Positions 27,409 to 36,168 of a stretch of DNA of 64,000 nucleotides are shown here, piece after piece. Below the pieces are notes generated by a model, which was given only the letters and a program-made list of their open reading frames with translations, did no database searches and had not been told where the DNA came from. The first letter of the stretch is position 1; every line of letters starts with the position of its first letter. Origin of the DNA: Sphingomonadaceae bacterium OTU29LAMAA1 (GTDB lineage: Bacteria; Pseudomonadota; Alphaproteobacteria; Sphingomonadales; Sphingomonadaceae); contig CP099617.1 in assembly GCA_024072375.1 (NCBI GenBank), positions 1,344,001-1,408,000 on the forward strand, read 5' to 3'. The translations under genes were made by a program, and so were the position numbers.

Positions 27409-28791
27409 TTACTGCCCACCGGCCGCACCCTGCCGCCGCTGACCGCCGGCTCCGCTCCGCCGCGCTCCCGCCGCGCCGTCGCTGCCGCTCGACAGCTGGC
27501 CGGTGATCACCTGTTGCCCCGGCTTCAGGTTGCCGCCCAGCACTTCGGTCATCGTCCCGTTGCTGTCGCCGGTGACGACCTGCACCGGCTGCGGCTTGCC
27601 TTCGGCATCCTTGACGTACACCGTCTGGCTCGCCCCGCGCGCCAGCTTGGCGGTTCGCTCGGGCCGGTCGCGGCGCGGACGGAAGGTCAGCGATCCGGCG
27701 ATGCCGCCGCTCGATGCGCCCGCACCGGCAGCGGTCGGCTTGAACCGCAACGCCGCATTGGGCACCAGCAACACGTTCTGCCGGTCCGACGTGACGATGT
27801 CCGCGGTCGCGGTCATTCCCGGTCGCAATTGCAGCGATGGATTGGCGACGGTCAGGTCGGCGGCATAGCTCACCACCTGCCCGGTCGTCGCGGTCGTGGT
27901 CGTGGTGGAGGTCGAACTCGCCGAGCTGACCGTCAGGTTCGAACCCAGATCGACCCGCGTGATCTCCGCCGGGAACGTCCGCCCGGGAAAAGCGTCGACG
28001 GTGAAATTCGCCTTCTGCCCGACCTTGACCTCGCCGACGTCGGCCTCGTCGATCGCGACCTCCAGCTTCATCTTGCTGAGGTCCTCGGCGATCACGAACA
28101 GCGTCGGCGTGTTGAACGACGCCGCGACGGTCGCGCCCGGATCGATCTGACGCGCCAGAACGACACCGTTGACGGGCGAGCGGATGATCGCCCGCGCCCG
28201 CTGCGTCTGGCTCTGCGCCAGCGCCGCCTGCGATGCGGTGACGTTGGCCTGTGCGACCCGCAACGCCGCGACGCTGCGCTGGTAGTTCGCCCGGCCCGTC
28301 TGCAACTCGGTTCCCGACGGAACGCGGCCACCGGACAGCTTGAACACTTCTTCCAGCCGCGCCAGCTGCGCGCGGCTTTCGCCGACGGTCGCCTGCGCCT
28401 GATTCACCTGCGCCTGATTGGCCGCGATCTGCGCCTGTTGCTGGCGGATCTGATCCTCGATCTGTTCGGGATCGATCAACGCCAGCGGCTGGCCCGCCGT
28501 AACGCGGTCGTTGACGTCGACCACCACCTTGGTGACCAGCCCGGACAGCTGCGACCCCACCGTCACCTGGTTGGTCGGCGCCAGCTTGCCGGTCGCCGAC
28601 ACGGTCACCGTCAGATTGCCGCGCTCGGCCGCCTGCGTCGAGAAACCAGCCTCCGCCTTCGGCCCGAAACAGCTCTTCAGCAGCAACGCGAGCAGGATGA
28701 CGCCGATCGCGACGAACACCCATTTCAGGTAGCGCCGCCATACCGGAACCGGCTTTACGCCCAGGAAATCGTCGATCTGTTCGTCGGCCAT
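27409..28791 (-). CDS. MacA-type periplasmic adaptor (HlyD family)
   Basis: A 460-residue membrane fusion protein joining the inner-membrane MacB-type pump to the outer-membrane channel. It has one N-terminal helix (about residues 21-42), then a lipoyl half-motif (GSQLSGLVTKVVVDVNDRV). A long helical hairpin rich in Gln (about 110-185) follows. The second lipoyl half is IRSPVNGVVLARQIDPG, and beta-barrel domains complete it. A Gly/Arg/Ala-rich C-terminal tail is unusual. The start overlaps the outer-membrane protein stop. Confidence 0.93.
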   Translation of the reverse strand: MADEQIDDFLGVKPVPVWRRYLKWVFVAIGVILLALLLKSCFGPKAEAGFSTQAAERGNLTVTVSATGKLAPTNQVTVGSQLSGLVTKVVVDVNDRVTAGQPLALIDPEQIEDQIRQQQAQIAANQAQVNQAQATVGESRAQLARLEEVFKLSGGRVPSGTELQTGRANYQRSVAALRVAQANVTASQAALAQSQTQRARAIIRSPVNGVVLARQIDPGATVAASFNTPTLFVIAEDLSKMKLEVAIDEADVGEVKVGQKANFTVDAFPGRTFPAEITRVDLGSNLTVSSASSTSTTTTTATTGQVVSYAADLTVANPSLQLRPGMTATADIVTSDRQNVLLVPNAALRFKPTAAGAGASSGGIAGSLTFRPRRDRPERTAKLARGASQTVYVKDAEGKPQPVQVVTGDSNGTMTEVLGGNLKPGQQVITGQLSSGSDGAAGARRSGAGGQRRQGAAGGQ

Positions 28792-30269
28792 CAGCGGGTC
28801 TCGCCCTCGGGAGTTGGGGTTGCGCCGCGATCGGGCGCTTCGGGGATGACGCTCGCGTCCCAGCCACCGCCGAGCGCATTGTACAGCGCGATCAGCGCGG
28901 TCGCCTGATCCGACCGCGCCTGCACGAGGCCGTTCTGCGCGGACAGCAGCGCCGCCTCCTGCTGGTTGAGCGTCGTGAAATCGGTCAGGCCGCTGCGATA
29001 CTGGCTGCGCGCGAGGATCGCCGACGCGCTGGCGGCGTCATAGGCGATGCGGAATTGAGTCTCGCGCTGCCGCGCCGTGTCGAGCGCGACGATGGCGTTC
29101 TCGACATCCTCCAGCGCCGTCAGCACCGTACCGCGATAGGTGGCGAGTGCGGCGTCGGTCGCCGCCTCGCTCGCGCGGACCTGACTGCGCAGCCGCCCGC
29201 CGTTGAAGATCGCCTGCGTCAACCCGGCGAACAGGCCGCCGGTGATCGCATCGCCGATGTTGCCGATACTGGTCGCATTGGTGTTGATGTTGCCGGTGAT
29301 CGCCAGCGCCGGATACAGCCGCGCCTTGGCGACGCCGATCTGCGCCGTCGCCGCGGCGAGCGCCCGCTCGGCCGAACGCACGTCGGGACGCCGGCGCAAC
29401 GTATCCGCCGGGATACCGACGCCGACCGTCGCCGGCCCCTTCGGGATCGGCTTCGCCGCCGCCAGCGCGCCGCGCAGCGCACCTGGCGCCTGCCCGGTCA
29501 GTACGCCCAGCCGCGCAACCGACGCGGCATATTGCTGTTCGATCTGGGGGACGGTCGCGGCCGTTTGCGCCCGTTGGCTGCGTGCCTGTTCGACATCGAC
29601 CGAGGATACCAGCCCGGCCTGCACGCGAAAGCCGGCGATCTCCAGATTGTCGTCCTGTATCCCCAGACTGGCGCGCGCATTGGCGAGCTGCGCCTGATAG
29701 GCACGCGCCAGCACGTAATTGCGCGCGACCTCGCTCTCGACGGTCAGCAGCACCGTCGCATAATCGAACCCGCTCGCCTCGTATTGCGCCCGGCTGGCCT
29801 CGACCGTGCGACGGATCTCACCGAACAGTCCGACCTGGTAGCTGGCGGACAGACCGGCGGAAAAGCTGTTGGTGCCGCCCCCGCCCGTGTCGACCACCGT
29901 ACCGTCCGGCAGCGTGAACGAACGCCCGCCGCCACGCAGATTTTCGTTGCGCTGATAGCCCGCCGAACCCGACAGCGTCGGCAGCAGCGACGCCCGGTTC
30001 TGCACCAGCGCCTCGCGCGCCTGCCGCAATCGTGCGATCGCCTGCGCGATATCGGGATTGGCGAGCCGCGATTGTTCGACCAGCTGACCGAGCACGGGGT
30101 CGTCGAAGTTCGACCACCAGCGCGTCAGATCCTCCGGGCTTTGCTGTGCCGGCACCGAATAGCCGTCCGGCACGCCGAGATCGGCGGCGCTGTTCGGGCG
30201 ATAATCGGGACCGACGGTGCAACCGGCCAGCGCCGCGGTGGCGAAAAGAAGGGCAGGAACACGGACCAT
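28791..30269 (-). CDS. Outer-membrane efflux lipoprotein (NodT/TolC family)
   Basis: A 492-residue TolC-like channel with a lipoprotein signal (LAGCTVGPDY, Cys16), the usual NodT/OprM start. Two repeats of the OEP domain are visible. WWSNFDDPVLGQLVEQS begins repeat one, and LRRRPDVRSAERALAAATAQ opens repeat two. It is the first gene of the tripartite efflux operon: channel, adaptor, ATPase, permease. Substrate may be macrolides, lipopeptides or another amphiphile; this cannot be decided from sequence. Confidence 0.93.
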   Translation of the reverse strand: MVRVPALLFATAALAGCTVGPDYRPNSAADLGVPDGYSVPAQQSPEDLTRWWSNFDDPVLGQLVEQSRLANPDIAQAIARLRQAREALVQNRASLLPTLSGSAGYQRNENLRGGGRSFTLPDGTVVDTGGGGTNSFSAGLSASYQVGLFGEIRRTVEASRAQYEASGFDYATVLLTVESEVARNYVLARAYQAQLANARASLGIQDDNLEIAGFRVQAGLVSSVDVEQARSQRAQTAATVPQIEQQYAASVARLGVLTGQAPGALRGALAAAKPIPKGPATVGVGIPADTLRRRPDVRSAERALAAATAQIGVAKARLYPALAITGNINTNATSIGNIGDAITGGLFAGLTQAIFNGGRLRSQVRASEAATDAALATYRGTVLTALEDVENAIVALDTARQRETQFRIAYDAASASAILARSQYRSGLTDFTTLNQQEAALLSAQNGLVQARSDQATALIALYNALGGGWDASVIPEAPDRGATPTPEGETR

Positions 30270-30361
30270 AGCCTATCATGTGCTGAGCACACCGCGCGCC
30301 GTCCAGCGATTTTATGTCGCAATTTGTCTCTTGGTCATGTCAGCGCCGACACATACCGCTT

Positions 30362-31153
30362 CTATCGCCCCGTGAAGGCCGGCTTCCGCTTCTGAAGGAA
30401 CGCCATACCGCCCTCCAGCGAATCCGCCGATGCGCGTGCCGTCCGCTGCGCTTCCGCCTCCGCCAGCAACGCCGTCGGATAGTCGCTGTCCAGCGCCCGG
30501 CCCAGGGCCTGCCGCATCAGCCCGAGCGCGACCGTCGGCCCTGCCGCCAGCCGGGTCGCCAACGCCAGTGCTTCCGTATCGAGCGCGTCGTCCGCGACGA
30601 CCTTGTGGATCATCCCCCACTCCAGCGCCTTCGCCGCCGGAACCCGCTCGCCGAGCATCATCATCTCGGCGGCCCGCGCGCGTCCGATCAGCCGCGGCAG
30701 CATCCAGGACGCGCCGCCATCGGGCACCAACCCGATATTGACGAAGGCCTGCAAAAAATAGGCCTCCGCACTAGCCACACAAAAATCCACCGCCAGTGAC
30801 AGCGAGCAGCCGATTCCCGCCGCCGGGCCACGCACTGCGCTGACCACCGGGACGCCCAGTTCGGCTATGGCGGTGATCGTCGGATTATAATGCTGCGTGA
30901 GTGCGGCATACGTCGTCTCGCCCGGATCGTCGCTGCCCAGCGCGCCGCCGCCGACGTCCGCCCCCGAACAGAACGCCCGCCCCGCCCCCGCGATCAACAC
31001 CGCGCGCGCGCCGTCCAGATTATCGAGAGCGGCCCGTAGTTCGTCGAACATGGCCGGCGGCGCCGCATTCAGCCGCTCGGGCCGGTTCAGCGTCAGCACC
31101 AGAACGTCGCCACGCGCCTCGGCCAGAATGTGCCGGTAGGTCATCAGACTCAC
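30362..31153 (-). CDS. Enoyl-CoA hydratase/isomerase family protein
   Basis: A 263-residue crotonase-fold enzyme. The first oxyanion-hole motif is GAGRAFCSGADVGG, and the second is VSAVRGPAAGIGCSLSLAVD. Glu expected in the NIGLVPD segment is replaced (FVNIGLVPDGGAS), and Asp (PDGG) is retained, as in PaaG-like isomerases. It might act on 2-enoyl-CoA or phenylacetyl-CoA-type intermediates. ATG is at 31153 or 31144. It is a single gene beside tRNA-Arg. Confidence 0.88.
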   Translation of the reverse strand: MSLMTYRHILAEARGDVLVLTLNRPERLNAAPPAMFDELRAALDNLDGARAVLIAGAGRAFCSGADVGGGALGSDDPGETTYAALTQHYNPTITAIAELGVPVVSAVRGPAAGIGCSLSLAVDFCVASAEAYFLQAFVNIGLVPDGGASWMLPRLIGRARAAEMMMLGERVPAAKALEWGMIHKVVADDALDTEALALATRLAAGPTVALGLMRQALGRALDSDYPTALLAEAEAQRTARASADSLEGGMAFLQKRKPAFTGR

Positions 31154-31195
31154 CCCCGCTGTGCGCAGCGCGCCATGGTCGGGACTGCGATGATG

Positions 31196-31272
<77 letters not shown>

Positions 31273-31317
31273 CTGGAGACGGCGCGTAGCAAAGGGTCGC
31301 ACGCTACGCCAGTGGGA

Positions 31318-31983
31318 TTATGCTACCGCATCTGCCGCAACGGACTTCGGTGGCGGCGTCTTCGGTTTGTACACACACAGGTCGGCGACGATACAACGCC
31401 AACATTCCGGCCGCCGCGCCTTGCAGACGTAACGCCCGTGCAGGATCAGCCAGTGATGCGCGTGAAGGCGAAAGGGCTGCGGCGTTGCTTTGTCGAGCGT
31501 CGTCTCGACGGCTAGCGGCGTCTTGCCGCGGGCAAGACCGGTACGGTTGCCGACGCGGAAGATATGTGTGTCCACGGCAAACGTCTCCGCACCGAACGCG
31601 ACGTTCATCACGACGTTCGCCGTCTTGCGCCCTACGCCGGGCAGCCGTTCCAGCGCGGCACGATTCGCCGGAACCGCGCTGTCATGTTCCGCGATCAGCG
31701 CTTCCGACAAGGCAATGACGTTCTTCGCCTTGGTATTGAACAGCCCGATCGTCCGGATGTGCTGCTTCAGCGCGTCAAGCCCGAGCGCCACCATCTGCTC
31801 CGGTGTCTCCACCTTCGGGAACAGCGCGCGCGTCGCCTTGTTGACGCCGGCATCGGTCGCCTGCGCCGACAGCACCACGGCGACGAGCAACTGATAGGCA
31901 TTGTTCGATTCGAGTTCGGTTTCCGGGTGCGGATTGGCCTCCGCCAGCCGCCGGTAGAGCTCGAAGACGTCGGCCTTCTTCAC
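31318..31983 (-). CDS. nth: Endonuclease III
   Basis: A DNA glycosylase/AP lyase that excises oxidised pyrimidines. With a GTG start at 31983 it has 221 residues. The helix-hairpin-helix is LERLPGVGRKTANVV with catalytic Lys120, and catalytic Asp138 is in AVDTHIFRV. The [4Fe-4S] cluster is C-x6-C-x2-C-x5-C at Cys187, 194, 197 and 203. No closer ATG exists in frame. GTG is preferred because the next gene upstream (dapB) ends at 31997. Confidence 0.95.
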   Translation of the reverse strand: MKKADVFELYRRLAEANPHPETELESNNAYQLLVAVVLSAQATDAGVNKATRALFPKVETPEQMVALGLDALKQHIRTIGLFNTKAKNVIALSEALIAEHDSAVPANRAALERLPGVGRKTANVVMNVAFGAETFAVDTHIFRVGNRTGLARGKTPLAVETTLDKATPQPFRLHAHHWLILHGRYVCKARRPECWRCIVADLCVYKPKTPPPKSVAADAVA

Positions 31984-31996
31984 AGGTCCGTTGCCT

Positions 31997-32725
31997 TCAC
32001 AGGCCCAGCACGTCGCCCATGCGGTAACGCCCTGCCGGCTGCCGCGCGATCCACATCGCGGCGCGTACGGCCCCCTTGGCGAAGATGCTGCGATCCTGCG
32101 CCAGATGCGCCAGCTCGATCCGCTCTCCCTCGCTGGCGAACACGACATTATGGTCGCCGATCACCGATCCGCCGCGCACCGAGGCCATACCGATCGTTCC
32201 CTCGGTCCGAGCGCCGGTCAGCCCGGCGCGGCCATCGACGCGCAGTTCGGACAGAGTCGTCCCCCGCCCTGCCGCCGCCGCTTCACCCAGCAGGATCGCG
32301 GTGCCGGACGGCGCATCCACCTTGTGCCGGTGGTGGCTCTCGACGATCTCGATATCCCAATCGGTGCCGAGCTTCGCCGCGGCGTCGCGAACCAGCTGCG
32401 CCAGCAGCGTCACCCCGAGCGAGGTGTTGCCGGTCTGGAGCACCGCGATATCCGCCGCTGCCGCATCGATTGCGGCATGCTGTGCCTGTGTCAGCCCGGT
32501 GGTGCCGATCACCAGCGGTGTACCCGCGGCGCGCGCGATAGCGAGATGCGCCTCAAGCGCCGACGGTGTCGAGAAATCGACCAGTACGTCCGCCACCCGC
32601 GCGAGCGCCGCAGGATCACCGCCCGCATCGACGCCGCCGGCCAGCCTCGCCCCCTCTGCCGCGATCTGTTCGGCGATGGCACGCCCCATGCGACCGCTGC
32701 TGCCGTAGATGCCGATCGCGGTCAT
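31997..32725 (-). CDS. dapB: 4-hydroxy-tetrahydrodipicolinate reductase
   Basis: A 242-residue enzyme of the diaminopimelate/lysine pathway, reducing HTPA with NAD(P)H. The dinucleotide-binding GIYGSSGRMGRAI is at residues 4-16. The catalytic signature ESHHRHKVDAPSGTA is present. The substrate-binding region is near RTEGTIGMASVRGG. The ATG at 32725 begins MTAIGIYG. It is followed by nth 13 bases later and is divergent from the sirtuin gene. Confidence 0.96.
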   Translation of the reverse strand: MTAIGIYGSSGRMGRAIAEQIAAEGARLAGGVDAGGDPAALARVADVLVDFSTPSALEAHLAIARAAGTPLVIGTTGLTQAQHAAIDAAAADIAVLQTGNTSLGVTLLAQLVRDAAAKLGTDWDIEIVESHHRHKVDAPSGTAILLGEAAAAGRGTTLSELRVDGRAGLTGARTEGTIGMASVRGGSVIGDHNVVFASEGERIELAHLAQDRSIFAKGAVRAAMWIARQPAGRYRMGDVLGL

Positions 32726-32889
32726 GCGCGTCCTCCGACACGGCAGGAAACGGACAAGCGCTGGCGGGAGAACATCATGGGCGGCTTGTGGCATAAAGCA
32801 TGCGCCGGGGACAGGCAGCGCGCGCAAGGTCCGCCAAACGTGGTGCCTTTTCCGCTGTACCGATACGGGATGGCAGCTACGCTGTACCG

Positions 32890-33594
32890 ATGAATAGCGT
32901 CCGCAATATCGTCGTCCTGACCGGAGCAGGCATCTCCGCCGAATCCGGTATCGCCACCTTTCGGGGGCCGGGCGGGATGTGGGAGGGCCATCGCGTCGAG
33001 GACGTGTGTACGCCAGAGGCGCTGGCGCACGACCCGGCGCTGGTACACCGGTTTTACGATCTCCGTCGGGCGGCGCTGGCGACCGTCGAACCGAACGCGG
33101 CACATCATGCGCTGGCACGGCTCGACCGGGAATGGCGCGGCGAGTTGCTGATCGTCACGCAGAACGTCGACGACCTGCACGAGAGGGCAGGTACGCGCCG
33201 TCTGCTGCACATGCACGGGGCGCTGCAATCGGCGCTGTGCGCGGCATGCGAAGAACGCCGGCACTGGATGGATGCGCTGCCCGTCGGGTCGCGCTGCGAT
33301 GCGTGCGGCGCAGCGGCGTTACGGCCCGATATCGTGTTCTTCGGCGAAATGCCCTATCGGATGGAGCGGATCGAAACGGCACTGGCGCAGGCCGACCTGT
33401 TCGTATCGATCGGCACGTCGGGTGCGGTCTACCCCGCGGCGGGATTCGTCCAGCTGGCGGATGCCTGCGGCGCCGATACGCTGGAGCTGAACCTAGAACG
33501 GTCGGCGGGCAGCGATAGCTTTGCCGAAACGCGCCTCGGGCGAGCCGGCGAGCTGGTGCCGGAATGGGTCGAGGCGGTGCTCGGCGCCGCCTGA
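32890..33594 (+). CDS. cobB: NAD-dependent protein deacylase (sirtuin)
   Basis: A 234-residue class III deacylase. NAD-binding GAGISAESGIATFRG is at about residues 12-26, then TQNVDDLHERAG, and the catalytic His109 in HMHGAL. A structural zinc site uses Cys117, Cys120, Cys136 and Cys139. Tyr and Arg in the YDLRR region (56-60) match the acyl-specificity pocket of CobB/SIRT5-type enzymes, which favour desuccinylation. The ATG at 32890 is chosen as an N-terminus close to the NAD motif. It is divergent from dapB. Confidence 0.93.
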   Translation: MNSVRNIVVLTGAGISAESGIATFRGPGGMWEGHRVEDVCTPEALAHDPALVHRFYDLRRAALATVEPNAAHHALARLDREWRGELLIVTQNVDDLHERAGTRRLLHMHGALQSALCAACEERRHWMDALPVGSRCDACGAAALRPDIVFFGEMPYRMERIETALAQADLFVSIGTSGAVYPAAGFVQLADACGADTLELNLERSAGSDSFAETRLGRAGELVPEWVEAVLGAA

Positions 33595-33597
33595 CGC

Positions 33598-34497
33598 CTA
33601 TTCCACCCAGTCGAGCCCCAGATCCTTGTAGACGTCGCGATCCTCGTCCCAGCCGGGCTTGACCTTGACGTGCAGGTAGAGGTGGACCGGCCGGCCCATG
33701 ATGCCCGCCAGCTCCGTCCGCGCGCGCGCACCGATCTCCTTGATACGGCTGCCGCCCTTGCCGAGTACGATCGCACGCTGCGTCGGGCGCTCGACGAGGA
33801 TCTGCTGGTGGATCTCGACCGATCCGTCCTCGCGTTCGCTATACTTCTCGGTTTCCACCGTGCTTGCGTACGGCAGCTCGGCATGCAGTTGAAGATACAG
33901 CTGCTCGCGCGTCACCTCCGACGCCAGCGCGCGCTCGGTCGCGTCGGACACCTGATCCTCGGGATAATGCCATGGTCCCGTCGGCATCGCCGCGGCGAGT
34001 GCGGACTTCAGCTCTGGCAGGCCGTCGCCGGTCTGAGCCGAGACGAACCACGTATCGGCGAAGTGCATCAGCGCATTCAGCTTCTCTGCGTGGAGCAGCA
34101 GCTTCGGCTTGTCCGCGACGTCGACCTTGTTGAGGATCAAGATCTTCGGCTCGGGGCGATCCTTCAGCGCCCCGGCGATCGCGGTGACCTTGGACCCGAT
34201 GCCGCCCTTGCCGTCAACGACGAGCGCGATCATGTCCGCGCCCTCGGTGCCGCTCCACGCGGCCGACACCATTGCGCGGTCGAGCCGACGCTGCGGTTCG
34301 AAGATACCGGGCGTGTCGACCAGCAGGATTTGCGCATCCCCCTCGATCGCGACGCCGAGCAGCTTGGTCCGCGTCGTCTGCGCCTTGGGGCTGACGATCG
34401 CGACCTTCTGTCCGACGAGCGCGTTCACCAGCGTGGACTTGCCGGCGTTGGGTGCACCGACGACGGCGACAAGGCCGCAATGTTGATTTTGGGTCAT
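33598..34497 (-). CDS. era: GTPase Era
   Basis: An essential GTPase for 16S rRNA maturation and 30S assembly. It has 299 residues from the ATG at 34497 (MTQNQHCGLVAVVG), matching the family N-terminus. G1 is GAPNAGKS, G3 DTPGIF and G4 LNKVDV. The C-terminal KH domain includes GKGGSRIKEIGARARTEL. An alternative ATG at 34551 overlaps the rnc stop (ATGA) but would add 18 residues not typical of Era. It is the last gene of lepB-rnc-era. Confidence 0.96.
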   Translation of the reverse strand: MTQNQHCGLVAVVGAPNAGKSTLVNALVGQKVAIVSPKAQTTRTKLLGVAIEGDAQILLVDTPGIFEPQRRLDRAMVSAAWSGTEGADMIALVVDGKGGIGSKVTAIAGALKDRPEPKILILNKVDVADKPKLLLHAEKLNALMHFADTWFVSAQTGDGLPELKSALAAAMPTGPWHYPEDQVSDATERALASEVTREQLYLQLHAELPYASTVETEKYSEREDGSVEIHQQILVERPTQRAIVLGKGGSRIKEIGARARTELAGIMGRPVHLYLHVKVKPGWDEDRDVYKDLGLDWVE

Positions 34498-34547
34498 GGT
34501 CGCTTCTTTGGGGGGCTTGGGAGTGGAGGGCAAGGCGAGCGCTTCGC

Positions 34548-35216
34548 TCATCCGGTCAGCTTCGCCAGCAGCGCCTTCGCTGCCGCGGTTTCCGCTACCT
34601 GCTTGTTCGCGCCCTCGGCCGTCGCGTCGGCAAAGGTACCGATCCTGACCTGTACCTTGAACCGCGGAGCATGATGCGGCCCGCTACGGTCGATCACGAA
34701 ATATTCCGGGGTGCGCCGGCCCGCCGCGGCGGCCCATTCCTGCAGGGCGGATTTCGGATGCTGCGGCGCCTTGTGGCCGCTCTGGACACGGGCACCCCAG
34801 GCCTTGCGGACGAAGCTGCGCGCGCCATCCAGGCCGGTTTCGCGATACCAGGCGCCGATCAGCGCTTCCATCACGTCACCCAGGATATTGTCGCTTTCAT
34901 ATGCGCCATCGTCGCGAGCCTGCTTGCCGAGGCGCAGGTAGGCTCGCACGCCCATCTCCCGCGCCACGTCGGCGCAGACCGCACCGGTGACCAGAGCATT
35001 GAGCCGCTTGGACAATTGACCCTCGGGCTCGGTGGGGAACAGCTCCCACAGCCATTCCGCCATGACGAGGCCGAGCACACGGTCGCCAAGGAATTCCAGC
35101 CGCTCGTAATTCTCGGCCGCCTGACTGCCATGCGTCAGCGCCCGTTCGTAGGGTTTCAGGTCGGCAGGCTTGCGACCGAACGTCGCGCTCAGCCAACCGG
35201 ACAGATCGCTGCTCAG
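34548..35216 (-). CDS. rnc: Ribonuclease III, probable CTG start
   Basis: A double-strand-specific RNase that processes rRNA and mRNA, with an N-terminal catalytic and C-terminal dsRNA-binding domain. The signature ERLEFLGDRVLG and the later DVMEALIGAW supply the acidic metal ligands. dsRBD is at about 150-222. No ATG, GTG or TTG lies at the expected place. A CTG at 35216 overlaps the lepB stop (CTGA), follows GGGAGAGG, and gives the usual spacing to the ERALTH motif. The next options, TTG at 35258 or ATG at 35276, would overlap lepB by 40-60 bases. Confidence 0.9.
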   Translation of the reverse strand: MSSDLSGWLSATFGRKPADLKPYERALTHGSQAAENYERLEFLGDRVLGLVMAEWLWELFPTEPEGQLSKRLNALVTGAVCADVAREMGVRAYLRLGKQARDDGAYESDNILGDVMEALIGAWYRETGLDGARSFVRKAWGARVQSGHKAPQHPKSALQEWAAAAGRRTPEYFVIDRSGPHHAPRFKVQVRIGTFADATAEGANKQVAETAAAKALLAKLTG

Positions 35217-36040
35217 AAGCCCTCTCCCACGCGGCTCCAGCGAGCGGCGGTGAACCAACTGAACGGGTTGATCCACGACGCATTGCCGTCGGTGGAGAAG
35301 AAGGTCACGACCGCCTTGCCCTCGATCCGCTCCATCGGGATGTAACCCATGCCGATCGGCGCCGGGAAACGGCTGTCGGCGCTGTCGTCGCGGTTGTCGC
35401 CCATCAGGAACACGTTGCCGGCGGGTACGGTGTACAGGCCGGTGTCGTCGGCCTGCGGAATATCCGCCTGATCAAGCACCATATAGCTTTTGCCATTGGG
35501 CAAGGTCTCGCGAAACCGGGGATAGCGGCAGACGGGAGCACCGGCGGCATCGACGTCCTGGAAGCTCGCACCGCATTTTTCGGCGTCGAAATTGCCGGTC
35601 AACGGCAGGACGAAATCCGCGACGCGCTGCTTGGGAATGGCTTTCCCGTTCAGGATCACCTGACCGCGGCGCACCTGGATCGTATCGCCCGGCAGGCCGA
35701 TGACGCGTTTTATCACGTCGTGATCGTCCGGCTCGGGCGACCGGAACACGACGACATCGCCGCGGGTCGGGTCACGGCCCAGAATGCGCCCGGGGATCAG
35801 TGGTACGCCATAGGGCAGCGACCAGCGCGAGTAGCCATAGTTCCACTTGGTGACGAACAGATAGTCGCCGATCAACAGTCGCGGCAGCATCGATTCCGAG
35901 GGGATCGAAAAGGGCGCGAAGATGAAGCTGCGCAAGATCAGCACCGCCAGCGCGAGCTTCACCAGGAAGCGCATCGTCTCGTTAAGTTCGGAGCGCTGCG
36001 GTTTCGGTTCGGCAGCGGCTATCGCGGGGGTCTCGTCCAT
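35213..36040 (-). CDS. lepB: Signal peptidase I
   Basis: A 275-residue type I signal peptidase that cleaves signal peptides at the periplasmic face. There is one N-terminal transmembrane helix (about residues 24-44). Catalytic Ser50 lies in IPSESM and the general base Lys111 in DVIKRVIG. GNVFLMGDNRDDSADSR is the conserved box E. It is the first gene of lepB-rnc-era, linked to rnc by an overlapping stop and start. Confidence 0.96.
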   Translation of the reverse strand: MDETPAIAAAEPKPQRSELNETMRFLVKLALAVLILRSFIFAPFSIPSESMLPRLLIGDYLFVTKWNYGYSRWSLPYGVPLIPGRILGRDPTRGDVVVFRSPEPDDHDVIKRVIGLPGDTIQVRRGQVILNGKAIPKQRVADFVLPLTGNFDAEKCGASFQDVDAAGAPVCRYPRFRETLPNGKSYMVLDQADIPQADDTGLYTVPAGNVFLMGDNRDDSADSRFPAPIGMGYIPMERIEGKAVVTFFSTDGNASWINPFSWFTAARWSRVGEGF

Positions 36041-36168
36041 AGATGCGGAGCCTTAGCGCTCCCTGCGCGTCCTGAGTAGTCGTTCCGCGCGGACCGACAG
36101 GACTTGTCCTGTAACACAGGTTCGATACGGAGCTGTCACGAACACCCCCTCCCCGAAGGATGGATATA

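Noticed and set aside
34498-34551. Longer Era start at 34551 with an ATGA overlap
   Set aside because: The overlap is attractive, but the added 18 residues (MSEALALPSTPKPPKEAT) are atypical and the shorter form matches the family.
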